Notes: generated by a model from the letters alone, not told the origin. Shown: positions 43,196 through 52,304, counted from the first letter of the stretch. The stretch is DNA of 64,000 nucleotides from RGIG9115 sp045603225 (GCA_045603225.1 JAZULT010000071.1:1-64000); one strand, 5' to 3'. Made by a program: numbers and translations.

Positions 43196-44326
43196 TTATT
43201 TTTGAACATCAACACGTTCAATAAGATTCTGTATCTTCTGTACAGGATTAAGAAGTTCACTGATTGTATTATCGTGATTCATTGTGTTGATGAGAAGTGA
43301 TATATACTTAGCCATATCAACTTCACAGTACCAGTCTCTCTGGCGGAGTCCCGGATGTCTGTATACAAGATTTGTAGTAAACACCTTGTTTATTATACCT
43401 TCTTCATATGCACGGTCGAAAACCTCAAGACCGTTTGTAAATAATCCGAATGAAGTGAATACAAATATTCTCCTTGCGCCCATTGCTTTGATTTTGCTTG
43501 CAACATCAATCATCGATTCGCCGCTTGAAATCATGTCGTCTACAATTATAACATCCTTGCCTGTAACGTCTCTGCCGAGATATTCGTGAGCTTCTATCGG
43601 ATTTTTTCCGTCAATAACAACACTGTAGTTTCTTCTCTTGTAGAACATACCGAGGTCAAGCTTGAGAACTGAAGAATAATACATTGAACGTGACATGCCG
43701 CCTTCGTCCGGAGAAATGATAATAGTATCGTTCTTATTGAGAGAAATATCAGGCACTGCACGAACCAGCGCTTTAATCATCTGATAAGTAGGCTGAACAT
43801 TATCAAATCCTGAGTGGGGAATAGCGTTCTGGATACGTGGGTCGTGCGCGTCAAAAGTAATGATATTTGAAACGCCCATTCTTACAAGCTCCTGAAGCAT
43901 CATTGCAGCATCAAGTGATTCACGGCTTGTACGTCTGTGTTGTCTGCCTTCGTAAAGCATCGGCATAACAACAGTAACACGGCGTGCTTTACCGCCCATT
44001 GCTGAAATGATTCTTTTAAGATCCTGGAAGTGGTCGTCAGGACTCATGTGATTTTCAAAACCGTACATTTTATATGTTACGCTGTAATTGAATATGTCGC
44101 AGATGATATATACGTCATGGCCTCTTACGGTTTGACCTATAACACATTTACCTTCACCCGTACCGAAACGAGGGCAGGCAACATTTGTAATATACGTTTC
44201 CTCATCTTCAAATTCACGGAACGTGTTAAGATATCTGTCTATTTTGGCAGTAATATCTTCTGCTCCGTTCATGCTAATGATACTAAGTTTGCCGTAAATT
44301 GGCGAATTATCCGGATTGTTTGACAT
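43196..44326 (-). CDS. prs: Ribose-phosphate pyrophosphokinase (long clostridial form)
   Basis: 376 residues. It makes PRPP from ribose-5-phosphate and ATP for nucleotide, His and Trp synthesis. The PRPP-binding loop VIIVDDMISSGESM, the MPMLYEGRQHRRTSRES flexible-loop region and TFDAHDPRIQN (metal-binding His/Asp) identify it. It is about 60 residues longer than the usual 315 because of an N-terminal extension and inserts, as in some Clostridia. Its own promoter lies in the divergent region shared with ctsR. Confidence 0.92.
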   Translation of the reverse strand: MSNNPDNSPIYGKLSIISMNGAEDITAKIDRYLNTFREFEDEETYITNVACPRFGTGEGKCVIGQTVRGHDVYIICDIFNYSVTYKMYGFENHMSPDDHFQDLKRIISAMGGKARRVTVVMPMLYEGRQHRRTSRESLDAAMMLQELVRMGVSNIITFDAHDPRIQNAIPHSGFDNVQPTYQMIKALVRAVPDISLNKNDTIIISPDEGGMSRSMYYSSVLKLDLGMFYKRRNYSVVIDGKNPIEAHEYLGRDVTGKDVIIVDDMISSGESMIDVASKIKAMGARRIFVFTSFGLFTNGLEVFDRAYEEGIINKVFTTNLVYRHPGLRQRDWYCEVDMAKYISLLINTMNHDNTISELLNPVQKIQNLIERVDVQK

Positions 44327-44390
44327 TTTATATCAGTTCCTTTCCTTTGTCATGGTACCGAATTTTTCGGTGAAAAATCTTTCCATATAT

Positions 44391-44419
44391 ACTATACCAC
44401 ATATTTCGACTTTTTTCAA
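44391..44419 (-). promoter_or_regulatory. Promoter of prs
   Basis: On the minus strand, TTGAAA (44419-44414), 17 bp, TATAGT (44396-44391). A small ACCGAA/TTCGGT hairpin lies in the leader. The rest of 44327-44625 is AT-rich and holds the ctsR promoter but no other gene. Confidence 0.7.
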
Positions 44420-44546
44420 GAGATAAATTCCATTTAAATATTAAATATTTGTAGGTATATTTTGTGCTATTTTTATATAATTAGTCTAAATATAGTAATT
44501 TTAAGTATGTTTACAAAAAATTAATAAAATAAATTATAAAAAAGAC

Positions 44547-44575
44547 TTGACAAAAAAAATAAAATGTTTTATAAT
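44547..44575 (+). promoter_or_regulatory. SigA promoter of the ctsR operon
   Basis: Perfect TTGACA (44547-44552) and TATAAT (44570-44575) with 17-bp spacing, followed immediately by the CtsR box. Confidence 0.9.
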
Positions 44576-44584
44576 TTGATTAAA

Positions 44585-44607
44585 GGTCAAAGAAAGTCAA
44601 AGTCAAA
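44585..44607 (+). promoter_or_regulatory. CtsR operator with an extra half-site
   Basis: GGTCAAA-GAA-AGTCAAA matches the known CtsR heptad repeat (RGTCAAANNNRGTCAAA). A third GTCAAA follows directly at 44602-44607. It overlaps the transcription start, so CtsR represses its own operon until heat or protein stress. Confidence 0.93.
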
Positions 44608-44625
44608 AAAGATAAGGAGGAGAAT

Positions 44626-45084
44626 ATGGGAACGAGTGACAGAATAGAATCTTTTATATTACAATTGCTGACGGACGGGGATGATTGGGTAGAGCTGAGA
44701 AGAAATGAACTTGCAGGTGTATTTTCGTGTTCGCCTTCGCAGATAAATTATGTTTTATCAACAAGATTTAATGAAAAAAACGGATATATAACAGAATCAA
44801 GACGCGGAGGAGGCGGTTATCTTCGTATAAAGAAGATAAGAATGTTTGAAAATGATTCCAGAAGCTCCTATCTTGATATTATAGGAGACGAAATGGATTT
44901 CCGGGGTTGTGAACTGATTGTGAGAAGCATGTTTGATGAAGGCATTATATCACGTGAGTCTGCTGAGATTATACTGACATCACTTTCGGACAGAAGTCTT
45001 ACAGTTAATCAGCCTTATAAAAACCGTTTGAGAGCTTCAATTCTGAAAAATATAATTATGAAAGTAGGTAATGATAATGTTTGA
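44626..45084 (+). CDS. ctsR: Class III stress gene repressor CtsR
   Basis: 152 residues, normal for CtsR. The N-terminal helix-turn-helix (ELAGVFSCSPSQINYVLSTRF) and the beta-wing ESRRGGGGYLRI, whose RGGGG contacts DNA and senses heat, are intact. It represses clp genes until inactivated by heat or by McsA/McsB. AAGGAGG precedes the ATG. It is the first gene of the canonical ctsR-mcsA-mcsB-clpC operon. Confidence 0.96.
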   Translation: MGTSDRIESFILQLLTDGDDWVELRRNELAGVFSCSPSQINYVLSTRFNEKNGYITESRRGGGGYLRIKKIRMFENDSRSSYLDIIGDEMDFRGCELIVRSMFDEGIISRESAEIILTSLSDRSLTVNQPYKNRLRASILKNIIMKVGNDNV

Positions 45085-45436
45085 TATTTTTGATTTGTTT
45101 GATAATATGGATTTTTTCCAGATGCCTGTGGGGTATCGTGAAGAAGTAAGATGCCCGCTTTGCGGAAGAACATATACTGATTTCAGAAAAACAGGAAAGC
45201 TTGGCTGCTCGGAATGTTATAAGGTATTTTCCGAACCGCTTAAGGGTGTGCTGAGACAAATACATTCAGATTATGAACATACCGGAAAAATTCCGGGAAA
45301 TCTCAGAGGAAAGCTTTCAAAGCAGAGACAGCTTGAGGAACTTCGTGCAAAGCTTAAGGATGCAGTCCGCAGAGAGGATTACGAATCCGCCGCAAAATTT
45401 CATAAAGAAATACAGGAACTTGAAAGGGGATGCTGA
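45077..45436 (+). CDS. mcsA: McsA, activator of protein arginine kinase (single zinc finger)
   Basis: 119 residues from ATG 45077 (45071 is an alternative), overlapping ctsR. One zinc-binding pair of CxxC motifs is present (CPLCGRTY ... GCSECYKVF), followed by a C-terminal UVR motif (LKDAVRREDYESAAKFHKEI). Typical McsA has about 180 residues with an additional N-terminal CxxC/CxxC unit, which is missing here and replaced by a short Phe/Asp-rich segment. It still sits in the right operon and should activate McsB. Confidence 0.9.
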   Translation: MFDIFDLFDNMDFFQMPVGYREEVRCPLCGRTYTDFRKTGKLGCSECYKVFSEPLKGVLRQIHSDYEHTGKIPGNLRGKLSKQRQLEELRAKLKDAVRREDYESAAKFHKEIQELERGC

Positions 45437-45438
45437 GA

Positions 45439-46431
45439 ATGATTTGGTATAAAGAGCAATCAGATATAGTAATAAGTACAAGAGTACGGCTTGCAAGAAA
45501 TATTGACGGTATTCCGTTCCCGGATGCACTTAAAAATAAGGATGAAGCGATAGCTAAAATAAAAAATGCAATATTCAATTCAAATTCTACTCTTTCAGAT
45601 GACTTTACAGATGTAAAGCTCGAAGAAATGACCGGGATTGAAAAACAGAGACTTGCTGAAAAACATTTAATCAGCTCGCTTATGCTTAAAAATGGGAAAT
45701 GCGGTTGCCTTATAAATAAGGATGAGACAATGAGCATTATGATTATGGAGGAAGACCATATAAGACAGCAAGTGATACTTGGCGGATATAAGCTTGATGA
45801 GGCGTATGAAATATGTGACAGGGTTGATGATGTATTAAGCGAAAATCTTGATTTTGCTTTTGACGAAAAAATCGGATATCTTACAGCTTGCCCGACAAAC
45901 ACAGGAACAGGACTCAGAGCTTCTGTTATGCTTCATCTTCCCGGGCTTTGTATGACGGGGAAAATTGAAAGAATAATAGAATCTGCCGGAAATATCGGTA
46001 TAGCTGTACGCGGTTATTACGGAGAGGGCTCAAAAGCAGAGGGTTGCTTCTTCCAGATTTCCAATCAGATAACAACAGGAGCAACGGAAAAAGAAATTAT
46101 TGATAGGGTAAAAAATGTTACCGACCAGATAATTGCTTTTGAAAAGGAAGCACGGAATAAACTGATAAACGAAAATAAAACAGAGCTTTCTGATAAGGTT
46201 TACCGTTCTTACGGTGTTCTGAAATATTCAAGAAGCATTTCTTCTAAAGAAGCTATCAGTTTGATTTCAGATGTTTTATTCGGGAAAAAAATGGGAATAA
46301 TCGAAGAAGATGGGAAAATGTCTCCGATGGAGTGTATAGTTTTGACCGCTCCTGCTCATATGGAGGACGGAAATAATACACCTAAGGAAAGAGACGAAAA
46401 AAGAGCATCATTTTTAAGAAATAACATATAG
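45439..46431 (+). CDS. mcsB: Protein-arginine kinase McsB
   Basis: 330 residues of the phosphagen-kinase fold. ISTRVRLARN at the start and TGLRASVMLHLP and GYYGEGSKAEGCFFQISNQ in the nucleotide/phosphate region are diagnostic. McsB phosphorylates arginines, marking proteins for ClpCP and relieving CtsR repression. ATG 45439 was chosen because GAAAGGGGA lies 8 bp before it; an ATG at 45430 would directly abut that site. It is slightly shorter than the usual 350-360 residues at the C-terminus. Confidence 0.94.
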   Translation: MIWYKEQSDIVISTRVRLARNIDGIPFPDALKNKDEAIAKIKNAIFNSNSTLSDDFTDVKLEEMTGIEKQRLAEKHLISSLMLKNGKCGCLINKDETMSIMIMEEDHIRQQVILGGYKLDEAYEICDRVDDVLSENLDFAFDEKIGYLTACPTNTGTGLRASVMLHLPGLCMTGKIERIIESAGNIGIAVRGYYGEGSKAEGCFFQISNQITTGATEKEIIDRVKNVTDQIIAFEKEARNKLINENKTELSDKVYRSYGVLKYSRSISSKEAISLISDVLFGKKMGIIEEDGKMSPMECIVLTAPAHMEDGNNTPKERDEKRASFLRNNI

Positions 46432-46443
46432 GAGGATAAAGAT

Positions 46444-48900
46444 ATGTTGAATTCTAATTTTACGGAGAAGGCAAGAGAATCTATAAGACTTGCACATCAC
46501 GCTGCATGTGAAATGGGACATAAGTATATAGGAAGTGAACATCTTCTTTTAGGTCTTATAAAAGAAGGAACGGGAATTGCAGCGAAGGAGCTTGAAAAAG
46601 CCGGTCTTGACTATAAAAAAGTGTTTGACGAAATAGTCGGGATAATAGGTAAAGGTATTGAGCTTGATGAGAATACGGAGCTTGGACTTACTCCGAGAAC
46701 AAAGCGTATTCTTGAACTCAGTGCGGTTGAAGCACAGAGACTGAGACATGGGTATATAGGTACAGAACACATTCTCATGGCAGTTATCCGTGACGGTGAC
46801 GGGGTTGCGGCAAGGATTCTGAGAAAACTTAATATAAATACCGGTTCTTTATATAATAGCCTTATTGCTGTTGTGGACGGTGGAAAAACGGAAAAGCAGG
46901 GCGGTTCTCATCACCGTGAAAACGGTGGAAATGGCGGTTCAACATCCCTTGATAAATACGGAAGGGATTTCACGCAGATGGCAAGGGAGAATAAGTTTGA
47001 CCCGGTAATAGGAAGAACTGAGGAAATTGACAGAGTAATTCAGATACTTTCAAGAAGAACAAAAAATAATCCGTGCCTTATCGGTGAACCGGGAGTTGGA
47101 AAAACTGCTGTGGCTGAAGGTCTTGCGCAGAGGATTGTTTCGGGGAATGTTCCTGAACCGCTTATGAATAAACGACTTGTATGTCTTGATTTGTCCGGAA
47201 TGCTTGCAGGCGCAAAGTACAGAGGAGAATTTGAGGAAAGACTTAAAAAGGTTGTAGACGATGTTATGGACTCGAAAGATGTTATTTTGTTTATAGACGA
47301 GGTTCATACAATAGTGGGTGCAGGAAATGCGGAAGGTGCAATGGATGCATCTAATATACTGAAGCCGTCACTGGCAAGGGGAGAGCTTCAGCTTATCGGT
47401 GCAACAACAATTAACGAATATAAGAAAAATATTGAAAAGGATGCCGCTCTTGAAAGAAGATTTCAGCCTGTAACAGTTGGAGAGCCGACTGTTGATGAAA
47501 CAATTGAAATACTGAAGGGGATACGTGATAAATATGAGGCTCATCATAATGTTATAATTACTGATGAAGCATTGACAGCAGCGGCTAAGCTTTCATACAG
47601 ATATATAACTGACAGATTTCTGCCCGATAAAGCAATCGATCTGATTGATGAAACTTCATCGAAAAAGAGAATTTCGCAGCAGACACCTCCTGAGGAACTG
47701 AAGGCTCTTGAAGAACGAATGGAAGCTATACAAAACGAAAAGCAGGAAGCTATAATGGCTCAGGATTTCGAAAAAGCGGCTAAGCTTCGTGATGAGGAAA
47801 AAGAGCTTAAGGAAAGCCTTGATTCGGTGAAATCCGACTGGAAGTCAGACAGCACACAAGGGAAACTGACGGTTACAGATGAGGATATTGCACAGGTGCT
47901 TGCAGAATGGACTCATATCCCTGCAGGGAAGCTTTGTGAGGGTGAAAATGAAAGACTTAAAAACCTTGAAAAAACACTGCACGAGCGTGTTATAGGTCAG
48001 GACGAAGCGGTTACGGCTGTTTCTAAAGCAATCCGAAGAGGAAGAGCCGGGCTTAAAGACCCGAAACGTCCGATAGGTTCATTTCTTTTCCTCGGGCCGA
48101 CGGGTGTCGGCAAAACAGAGCTTTCCAAAGCTCTTGCAGAAAGTATGTTCGGTTCAGAGGATTCTCTGATAAGGGTAGATATGTCTGAGTATATGGAAAA
48201 ACATTCTGTTTCGAAATTTATAGGCTCACCTCCGGGATATGTAGGATTCGAGGAAGGCGGACAGCTTACAGAAAAAATCAGACGCAATCCGTACAGTGTT
48301 CTTCTCTTTGATGAAATAGAAAAGGCTCATCCGGATGTTTTCAACATTCTGCTTCAGGTTCTTGAAGACGGAATTCTTACCGATGCACAGGGAAGAAGAG
48401 TTGATTTCAGAAATACCGTTATTATTATGACATCAAATCTCGGAGCAAAGACGATTATCAATCCGGAAGGCACGAAGCTCGGTTTTGCGGCAGGTGACGA
48501 TACAAAAAATGAGGAAGCGGAAAACGACAGAATCCGCAAAAAGGTTATGGATGAAGTGAAAAAAGCATTCAAACCTGAGTTCCTTAACAGAATAGACGAA
48601 ATAATAGTATTTTCAAGACTCACTAAAGAGGATATTAAAGACATTGCCAAGGTAATGCTTTCGACACTTATAAAACGTCTTGAAGCTAATGAAATTAAAG
48701 TAAGCTTTTCAGACGGTGCAATAGAAAAAATTGCAGAAGCCGGATTTGACCCCGTATACGGTGCGAGACCTTTAAGAAGGGCGATACAGTCTCAGATTGA
48801 AGACCTTATAAGTGAGGAGATAATAGACGGTAAGGTGAAAAAAGGAGACAATATTTCAGTTGATATACAGGATGAAAAATTTGTGATTGTAACTGAATAA
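46444..48900 (+). CDS. clpC: ATP-dependent Clp protease ATPase subunit ClpC
   Basis: 818 residues. Two N-terminal Clp repeats (FTEKARESIRLAHHAA, GLTPRTKRILELSAVEA), first AAA domain with Walker A GEPGVGKT (about 214), a UVR-like middle region (AIMAQDFEKAAKLRDEE), second AAA domain with GPTGVGKT (about 552), and a C-terminal D2-small domain. It unfolds arginine-phosphorylated and damaged proteins for ClpP. AGGAGG precedes the ATG, and a strong terminator follows. The full operon order is the Firmicute standard. Confidence 0.97.
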   Translation: MLNSNFTEKARESIRLAHHAACEMGHKYIGSEHLLLGLIKEGTGIAAKELEKAGLDYKKVFDEIVGIIGKGIELDENTELGLTPRTKRILELSAVEAQRLRHGYIGTEHILMAVIRDGDGVAARILRKLNINTGSLYNSLIAVVDGGKTEKQGGSHHRENGGNGGSTSLDKYGRDFTQMARENKFDPVIGRTEEIDRVIQILSRRTKNNPCLIGEPGVGKTAVAEGLAQRIVSGNVPEPLMNKRLVCLDLSGMLAGAKYRGEFEERLKKVVDDVMDSKDVILFIDEVHTIVGAGNAEGAMDASNILKPSLARGELQLIGATTINEYKKNIEKDAALERRFQPVTVGEPTVDETIEILKGIRDKYEAHHNVIITDEALTAAAKLSYRYITDRFLPDKAIDLIDETSSKKRISQQTPPEELKALEERMEAIQNEKQEAIMAQDFEKAAKLRDEEKELKESLDSVKSDWKSDSTQGKLTVTDEDIAQVLAEWTHIPAGKLCEGENERLKNLEKTLHERVIGQDEAVTAVSKAIRRGRAGLKDPKRPIGSFLFLGPTGVGKTELSKALAESMFGSEDSLIRVDMSEYMEKHSVSKFIGSPPGYVGFEEGGQLTEKIRRNPYSVLLFDEIEKAHPDVFNILLQVLEDGILTDAQGRRVDFRNTVIIMTSNLGAKTIINPEGTKLGFAAGDDTKNEEAENDRIRKKVMDEVKKAFKPEFLNRIDEIIVFSRLTKEDIKDIAKVMLSTLIKRLEANEIKVSFSDGAIEKIAEAGFDPVYGARPLRRAIQSQIEDLISEEIIDGKVKKGDNISVDIQDEKFVIVTE

Positions 48901-48901
48901 G

Positions 48902-48935
48902 AAAAACAGCGTGTCCGGGAGGATGCGCTGTTTTT
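48902..48935 (+). terminator. Terminator of the ctsR-clpC operon
   Basis: AAAAACAGCG and CGCTGTTTTT form a perfect stem ending in a T-run, directly after the clpC stop. Confidence 0.9.
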
Positions 48936-48954
48936 CCGAAAAACTGATTATTAG

Positions 48955-48983
48955 TTGACAAAAGTGAGATAAAATGATATTAT
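48955..48983 (+). promoter_or_regulatory. Promoter of the MATE gene
   Basis: TTGACA (48955-48960), 17 bp, TATTAT (48978-48983); start codon about 25 bp downstream. Confidence 0.8.
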
Positions 48984-49007
48984 ATAGTTAATAAATAAAT
49001 TGCGGTG

Positions 49008-50387
49008 ATGAATTTGGAAAAAACACTTATCAGAGATTTTACTAAAGGGAATATTTCGAAGCAGCTTATAACCTTTGCATGGCCGCTTTTTCTGTCAAAC
49101 CTTCTGCAGATGGTTTATAATATGGTTGACATGATAATTGTCGGAAACGTGCTTGGAAAATCAGGAATTTCGGCTGTTTCGGTCGGTGGTGACGTTCTGA
49201 ACTTTCTGACTTTTGTTGCGATGGGGTTTTCAGCTGCGGGTCAGGTTATAATTGCCAAGTACATAGGCTCAAAAAGAAATGCCGAGATTGGAAGATTTAT
49301 AGGGACTATGAGTTCTTTTCTGATTTTATGCTCGCTGATAATAGGAGCAATCGGGCTCGTATTTCAGAAAACAATACTTTCCGTTATGAATACTCCTGCC
49401 GAAGCATTTGAAGGTGCTGTCGGATATTCGGCAATATGTATGGCAGGACTTGTATTTATTTACGGATATAATATTGTAAGTGCAATACTTCGCGGAATGG
49501 GTGATTCAAAACATCCTTTTATATTTGTCAGTATTGCCGCAATAACCAATCTGATTCTTGATATTGTGTTTGTCGTTTTTTTGAACACAGGTGCAGGCGG
49601 TGCGGCTCTTGCAACTGTTATAAGTCAGGGGTTAAGTTTCCTTCTGAGTGTTGCTTTCATAATAAAATCCGGGAAAAAAACAGGAATAGAGCTTAAAGCT
49701 TCGTATTTTATCAAGTGGAATAAATCCATGCTTTATGACCTTTTAAAGCTCGGTACACCTATGGCAATAAAAATGGCTTCAATCCAGTTTTCGAAAATGT
49801 TCGTTAATTCGTGGATAAATTCGTACGGAGTTGCAGTGTCTGCGTTTGCCGGAATTGCAAACAAGATATCAAGCATATCAAACCTTGTTTCAAATGCAAT
49901 GAATACATCGGGTTCTACTATGGTAGGTCAAAATATTGCGGCGGGTGAATATAAGCGTGTAAAAGGTATACTTAAAAATTTAGCAGTGATTTCTCTGTCG
50001 ATATCGGCAGTGATGTCAGCGGTTATATGTATTTTCCCTGATTTTGTTTTCGGTGTTTTTACATCTGACAAATCGGTACTTGACATTGCGGGAGGGTTTA
50101 TCCCGATTGCAGTTTTACTGTTCCTTGCAAGTGCACTGCGCGGCACTATGAACGCACTTCTGAACGGAAGCGGAAATTATAAGATAAATTTTGCTACGGC
50201 GATTTTTGACGGCATTATAATGAGAATCGGACTTGCTGTTTTATTCGGATTGGTCCTTGATATGAAGCATTACGGGTTCTGGCTCGGTGATGCTTTAGCA
50301 GGATTTACACCGTTTGTTATAGGAGTTGTGTTTTATTTTTCGGGGAGATGGAAGTCGGATGTCGTTGATATGACAAATAAATTGTAA
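49008..50387 (+). CDS. MATE-family efflux transporter
   Basis: About 460 residues with twelve membrane helices in two halves. Typical MATE segments include FAWPLFLSNLLQMVYNMVDMIIVG and the second-half equivalent LLKLGTPMAIKMASIQFSKMFVN. The family exports drugs or metabolites using H+ or Na+ gradients. Start is uncertain: GTG 49005, ATG 49008 or TTG 49014 are all in frame and the ribosome binding site is weak (GCGGTGA). Its substrate cannot be told from sequence. It has its own promoter and no clear operon partner, though trmO follows 70 bp later. Confidence 0.92.
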   Translation: MNLEKTLIRDFTKGNISKQLITFAWPLFLSNLLQMVYNMVDMIIVGNVLGKSGISAVSVGGDVLNFLTFVAMGFSAAGQVIIAKYIGSKRNAEIGRFIGTMSSFLILCSLIIGAIGLVFQKTILSVMNTPAEAFEGAVGYSAICMAGLVFIYGYNIVSAILRGMGDSKHPFIFVSIAAITNLILDIVFVVFLNTGAGGAALATVISQGLSFLLSVAFIIKSGKKTGIELKASYFIKWNKSMLYDLLKLGTPMAIKMASIQFSKMFVNSWINSYGVAVSAFAGIANKISSISNLVSNAMNTSGSTMVGQNIAAGEYKRVKGILKNLAVISLSISAVMSAVICIFPDFVFGVFTSDKSVLDIAGGFIPIAVLLFLASALRGTMNALLNGSGNYKINFATAIFDGIIMRIGLAVLFGLVLDMKHYGFWLGDALAGFTPFVIGVVFYFSGRWKSDVVDMTNKL

Positions 50388-50456
50388 TTTATACTCATTG
50401 TGTAAGCAACATATCGATAAAAGGTATAATAATTGAGAATTGAGGAACTTAATAAA

Positions 50457-51131
50457 ATGCAAATCTATCCTATAGGCTATATTCACACAGATTTTAAGGA
50501 GAAATTCGGAATCCCGCGTCAAAGCGGAAGGGTTTCAAAGCTGACAGGTAAAATTGTGTTTACTGATGAATATAAGAATTCTGAGGCTCTGCGCGGTATA
50601 GAAGAATTTTCTCATTTGTGGATAATATTCGGATTTTCGGAGAATGAGAATAGACGAAAATCCGTGACTGTAAGACCACCGAGACTCGGAGGAAATAAAA
50701 GAATAGGTGTTTTTGCGAGCAGAGCACCGTACCGTCCCAATCCTCTCGGCTTATCCGTTGTAAAGCTTGAAAAGATTGAAAAGGAAGCAGTAAACGGAGA
50801 TGTTCTTATTGTGTCGGGAGTTGATATGCTTGACGGTACACCGATATACGATATAAAGCCGTATCTGCCGTATGCTGACTGTATTTGCGGTGCAACCGGA
50901 AGCTACGGAGAAGAGAACAAGGATTATTCAGTAGAAGTGGTAATTCCGGAAGAGCTTATAAATAAGGTTCCGTCAGATAAGAGAGAGGCGCTGATTGAAT
51001 GCCTGAAGGAAGATCCGAGACCTTCTTATCATAATGATTCGAGGACATATGTTATGAATTATGCAGACCTTGATATTCAGTTCAGCGTCCGGGAAAATAT
51101 ACTGACGGTTACGGGTGTGAAAAAAGAATAA
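50457..51131 (+). CDS. trmO: tRNA (N6-threonylcarbamoyladenosine37-N6)-methyltransferase TrmO
   Basis: 224 residues from ATG 50457, with GAGGA about 11 bp upstream; an in-frame TTG at 50433 is less likely. The TrmO/YaeB beta-barrel starts IYPIGYIHTDFKEKFGIPRQ and contains the SAM-site motif FASRAPYRPNPLGLSVV and the DGTPIYDIKPYLPYAD segment. By family knowledge it methylates t6A37 of tRNA-Thr. The tRNA-Thr gene in this window is a possible substrate, though the two are not linked in an operon. Confidence 0.93.
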   Translation: MQIYPIGYIHTDFKEKFGIPRQSGRVSKLTGKIVFTDEYKNSEALRGIEEFSHLWIIFGFSENENRRKSVTVRPPRLGGNKRIGVFASRAPYRPNPLGLSVVKLEKIEKEAVNGDVLIVSGVDMLDGTPIYDIKPYLPYADCICGATGSYGEENKDYSVEVVIPEELINKVPSDKREALIECLKEDPRPSYHNDSRTYVMNYADLDIQFSVRENILTVTGVKKE

Positions 51132-51194
51132 AAAAAAGAACATGCACCGACGAAGCGACACATCCTCTTTCTTTTGATGAATGAATATGCTAGT

Positions 51195-51223
51195 ATTATA
51201 GCACACAAAAAAATGAATGTCAA
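51195..51223 (-). promoter_or_regulatory. Perfect minus-strand promoter firing toward trmO
   Basis: On the minus strand, TTGACA (51223-51218), 17 bp, TATAAT (51200-51195), both perfect. No annotated minus-strand gene follows. A weak hairpin plus T8 at about 51132-51160 could stop a transcript of about 60 nt. Confidence 0.55.
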
Positions 51224-51317
51224 TATCGTAATTTACTAATTGTTAAATTTGTGACATAGTTACAAATATTGATTTCTGTTTTTGTGGATTTTTAGTTAAG
51301 AGATAAGCAGATGAAAT

Positions 51318-51346
51318 TTGACAAAAAAATGATTGTGTGTTATAAT
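51318..51346 (+). promoter_or_regulatory. Promoter of the EamA transporter
   Basis: TTGACA (51318-51323), 17 bp, TATAAT (51341-51346). An AT-rich near-palindrome at about 51231-51250 lies upstream. Confidence 0.85.
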
Positions 51347-51383
51347 CAATTGGTTTGAAAATACAATTACAACGGAGGAAAAA

Positions 51384-52304
51384 ATGAATAATAAGATTTT
51401 TACAAATACTTTTTTTGTTACCTTTGCAGCGCTTTTGTGCTGTGCTTTATGGGGAAGTGCAACACCGTTCATAAAAATAGGATATGCCCTAATGATGCCG
51501 GAGAAGGATGTACCGTCGACGATATTATTTGCCGGAATAAGATTCATGTTTGCGGGTATTCTGACAGTTCTGATTTACAGCATTGCCAGACGGAAATTCC
51601 TGTATCCTAAAAAGGAAAACATATCGAAAATTTTGACTGTGAGCTGTTTTCAGACTGTGATACAGTACATATTGTTCTATATAGGTCTTGCGAATACTAC
51701 AGGTGTAAAGGGTACTATAGCCAGCGGCTCAAACTCGTTTTTTTCGATGCTTATTGCCTGTCTTGTATTTAAACAGGAAAAGTTTACGCTTAAGAAGCTG
51801 GCGGCTTGCCTTATAGGATTTGCCGGTGTTATATTAATAAATCTTAAGGGACTTGAATTCAACATGAATTTCTTCGGAGACTGTTTTGTTATTTTTTCGG
51901 CAATAGCATATGCAGTATCATCGGTACTTATAAAGAAATACTCAGCATACGAGGACCCTGTTGTAATAAGCGGTTATCAGTTTGCGGCAGGCGGACTGTT
52001 TATGATAATTGTCGGAGCTTTGTTCGGGGGCAGTATACAAGTGTCAGGAATAAAGGCGGTAGGAGTTCTTATGTATCTTTCACTTTTGTCTGCTGTTGCG
52101 TATGCACTTTGGGGAGTGCTTCTGAAGCATAATCCTGTGTCAAAGATTACAGTGTTCAGTCTTATGATTCCTGTTTTCGGAGTATTGCTTTCTAAGTTAT
52201 TACTTAATAATGAGGATAGTATGGTTTCTCCGTTTATGATGGTAATTGCGCTGATTCTTATGGCGACAGGAATTATAATGCTTAATTACAGGAAAAAAGA
52301 ATAG
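51384..52304 (+). CDS. EamA/DMT-family transporter
   Basis: 306 residues with ten membrane helices formed by two EamA repeats. The first has CALWGSATPFIKIGY; the second starts with ISAIAYAVSSVLIKKY-like sequence near residue 180. The family exports amino acids, nucleosides or other metabolites. The start is ATG 51384 with GGAGG 5 bp upstream; an in-frame ATG at 51333 lies inside the promoter. It is followed 24 bp later by a small membrane-anchored protein, possibly co-transcribed. Confidence 0.9.
   Translation: MNNKIFTNTFFVTFAALLCCALWGSATPFIKIGYALMMPEKDVPSTILFAGIRFMFAGILTVLIYSIARRKFLYPKKENISKILTVSCFQTVIQYILFYIGLANTTGVKGTIASGSNSFFSMLIACLVFKQEKFTLKKLAACLIGFAGVILINLKGLEFNMNFFGDCFVIFSAIAYAVSSVLIKKYSAYEDPVVISGYQFAAGGLFMIIVGALFGGSIQVSGIKAVGVLMYLSLLSAVAYALWGVLLKHNPVSKITVFSLMIPVFGVLLSKLLLNNEDSMVSPFMMVIALILMATGIIMLNYRKKE

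Noticed and set aside
45354..45902. A 182-residue minus-strand frame opposite mcsA/mcsB
   Set aside because: Serine/isoleucine-rich antisense translation with no motif; both + strand genes are unmistakable.
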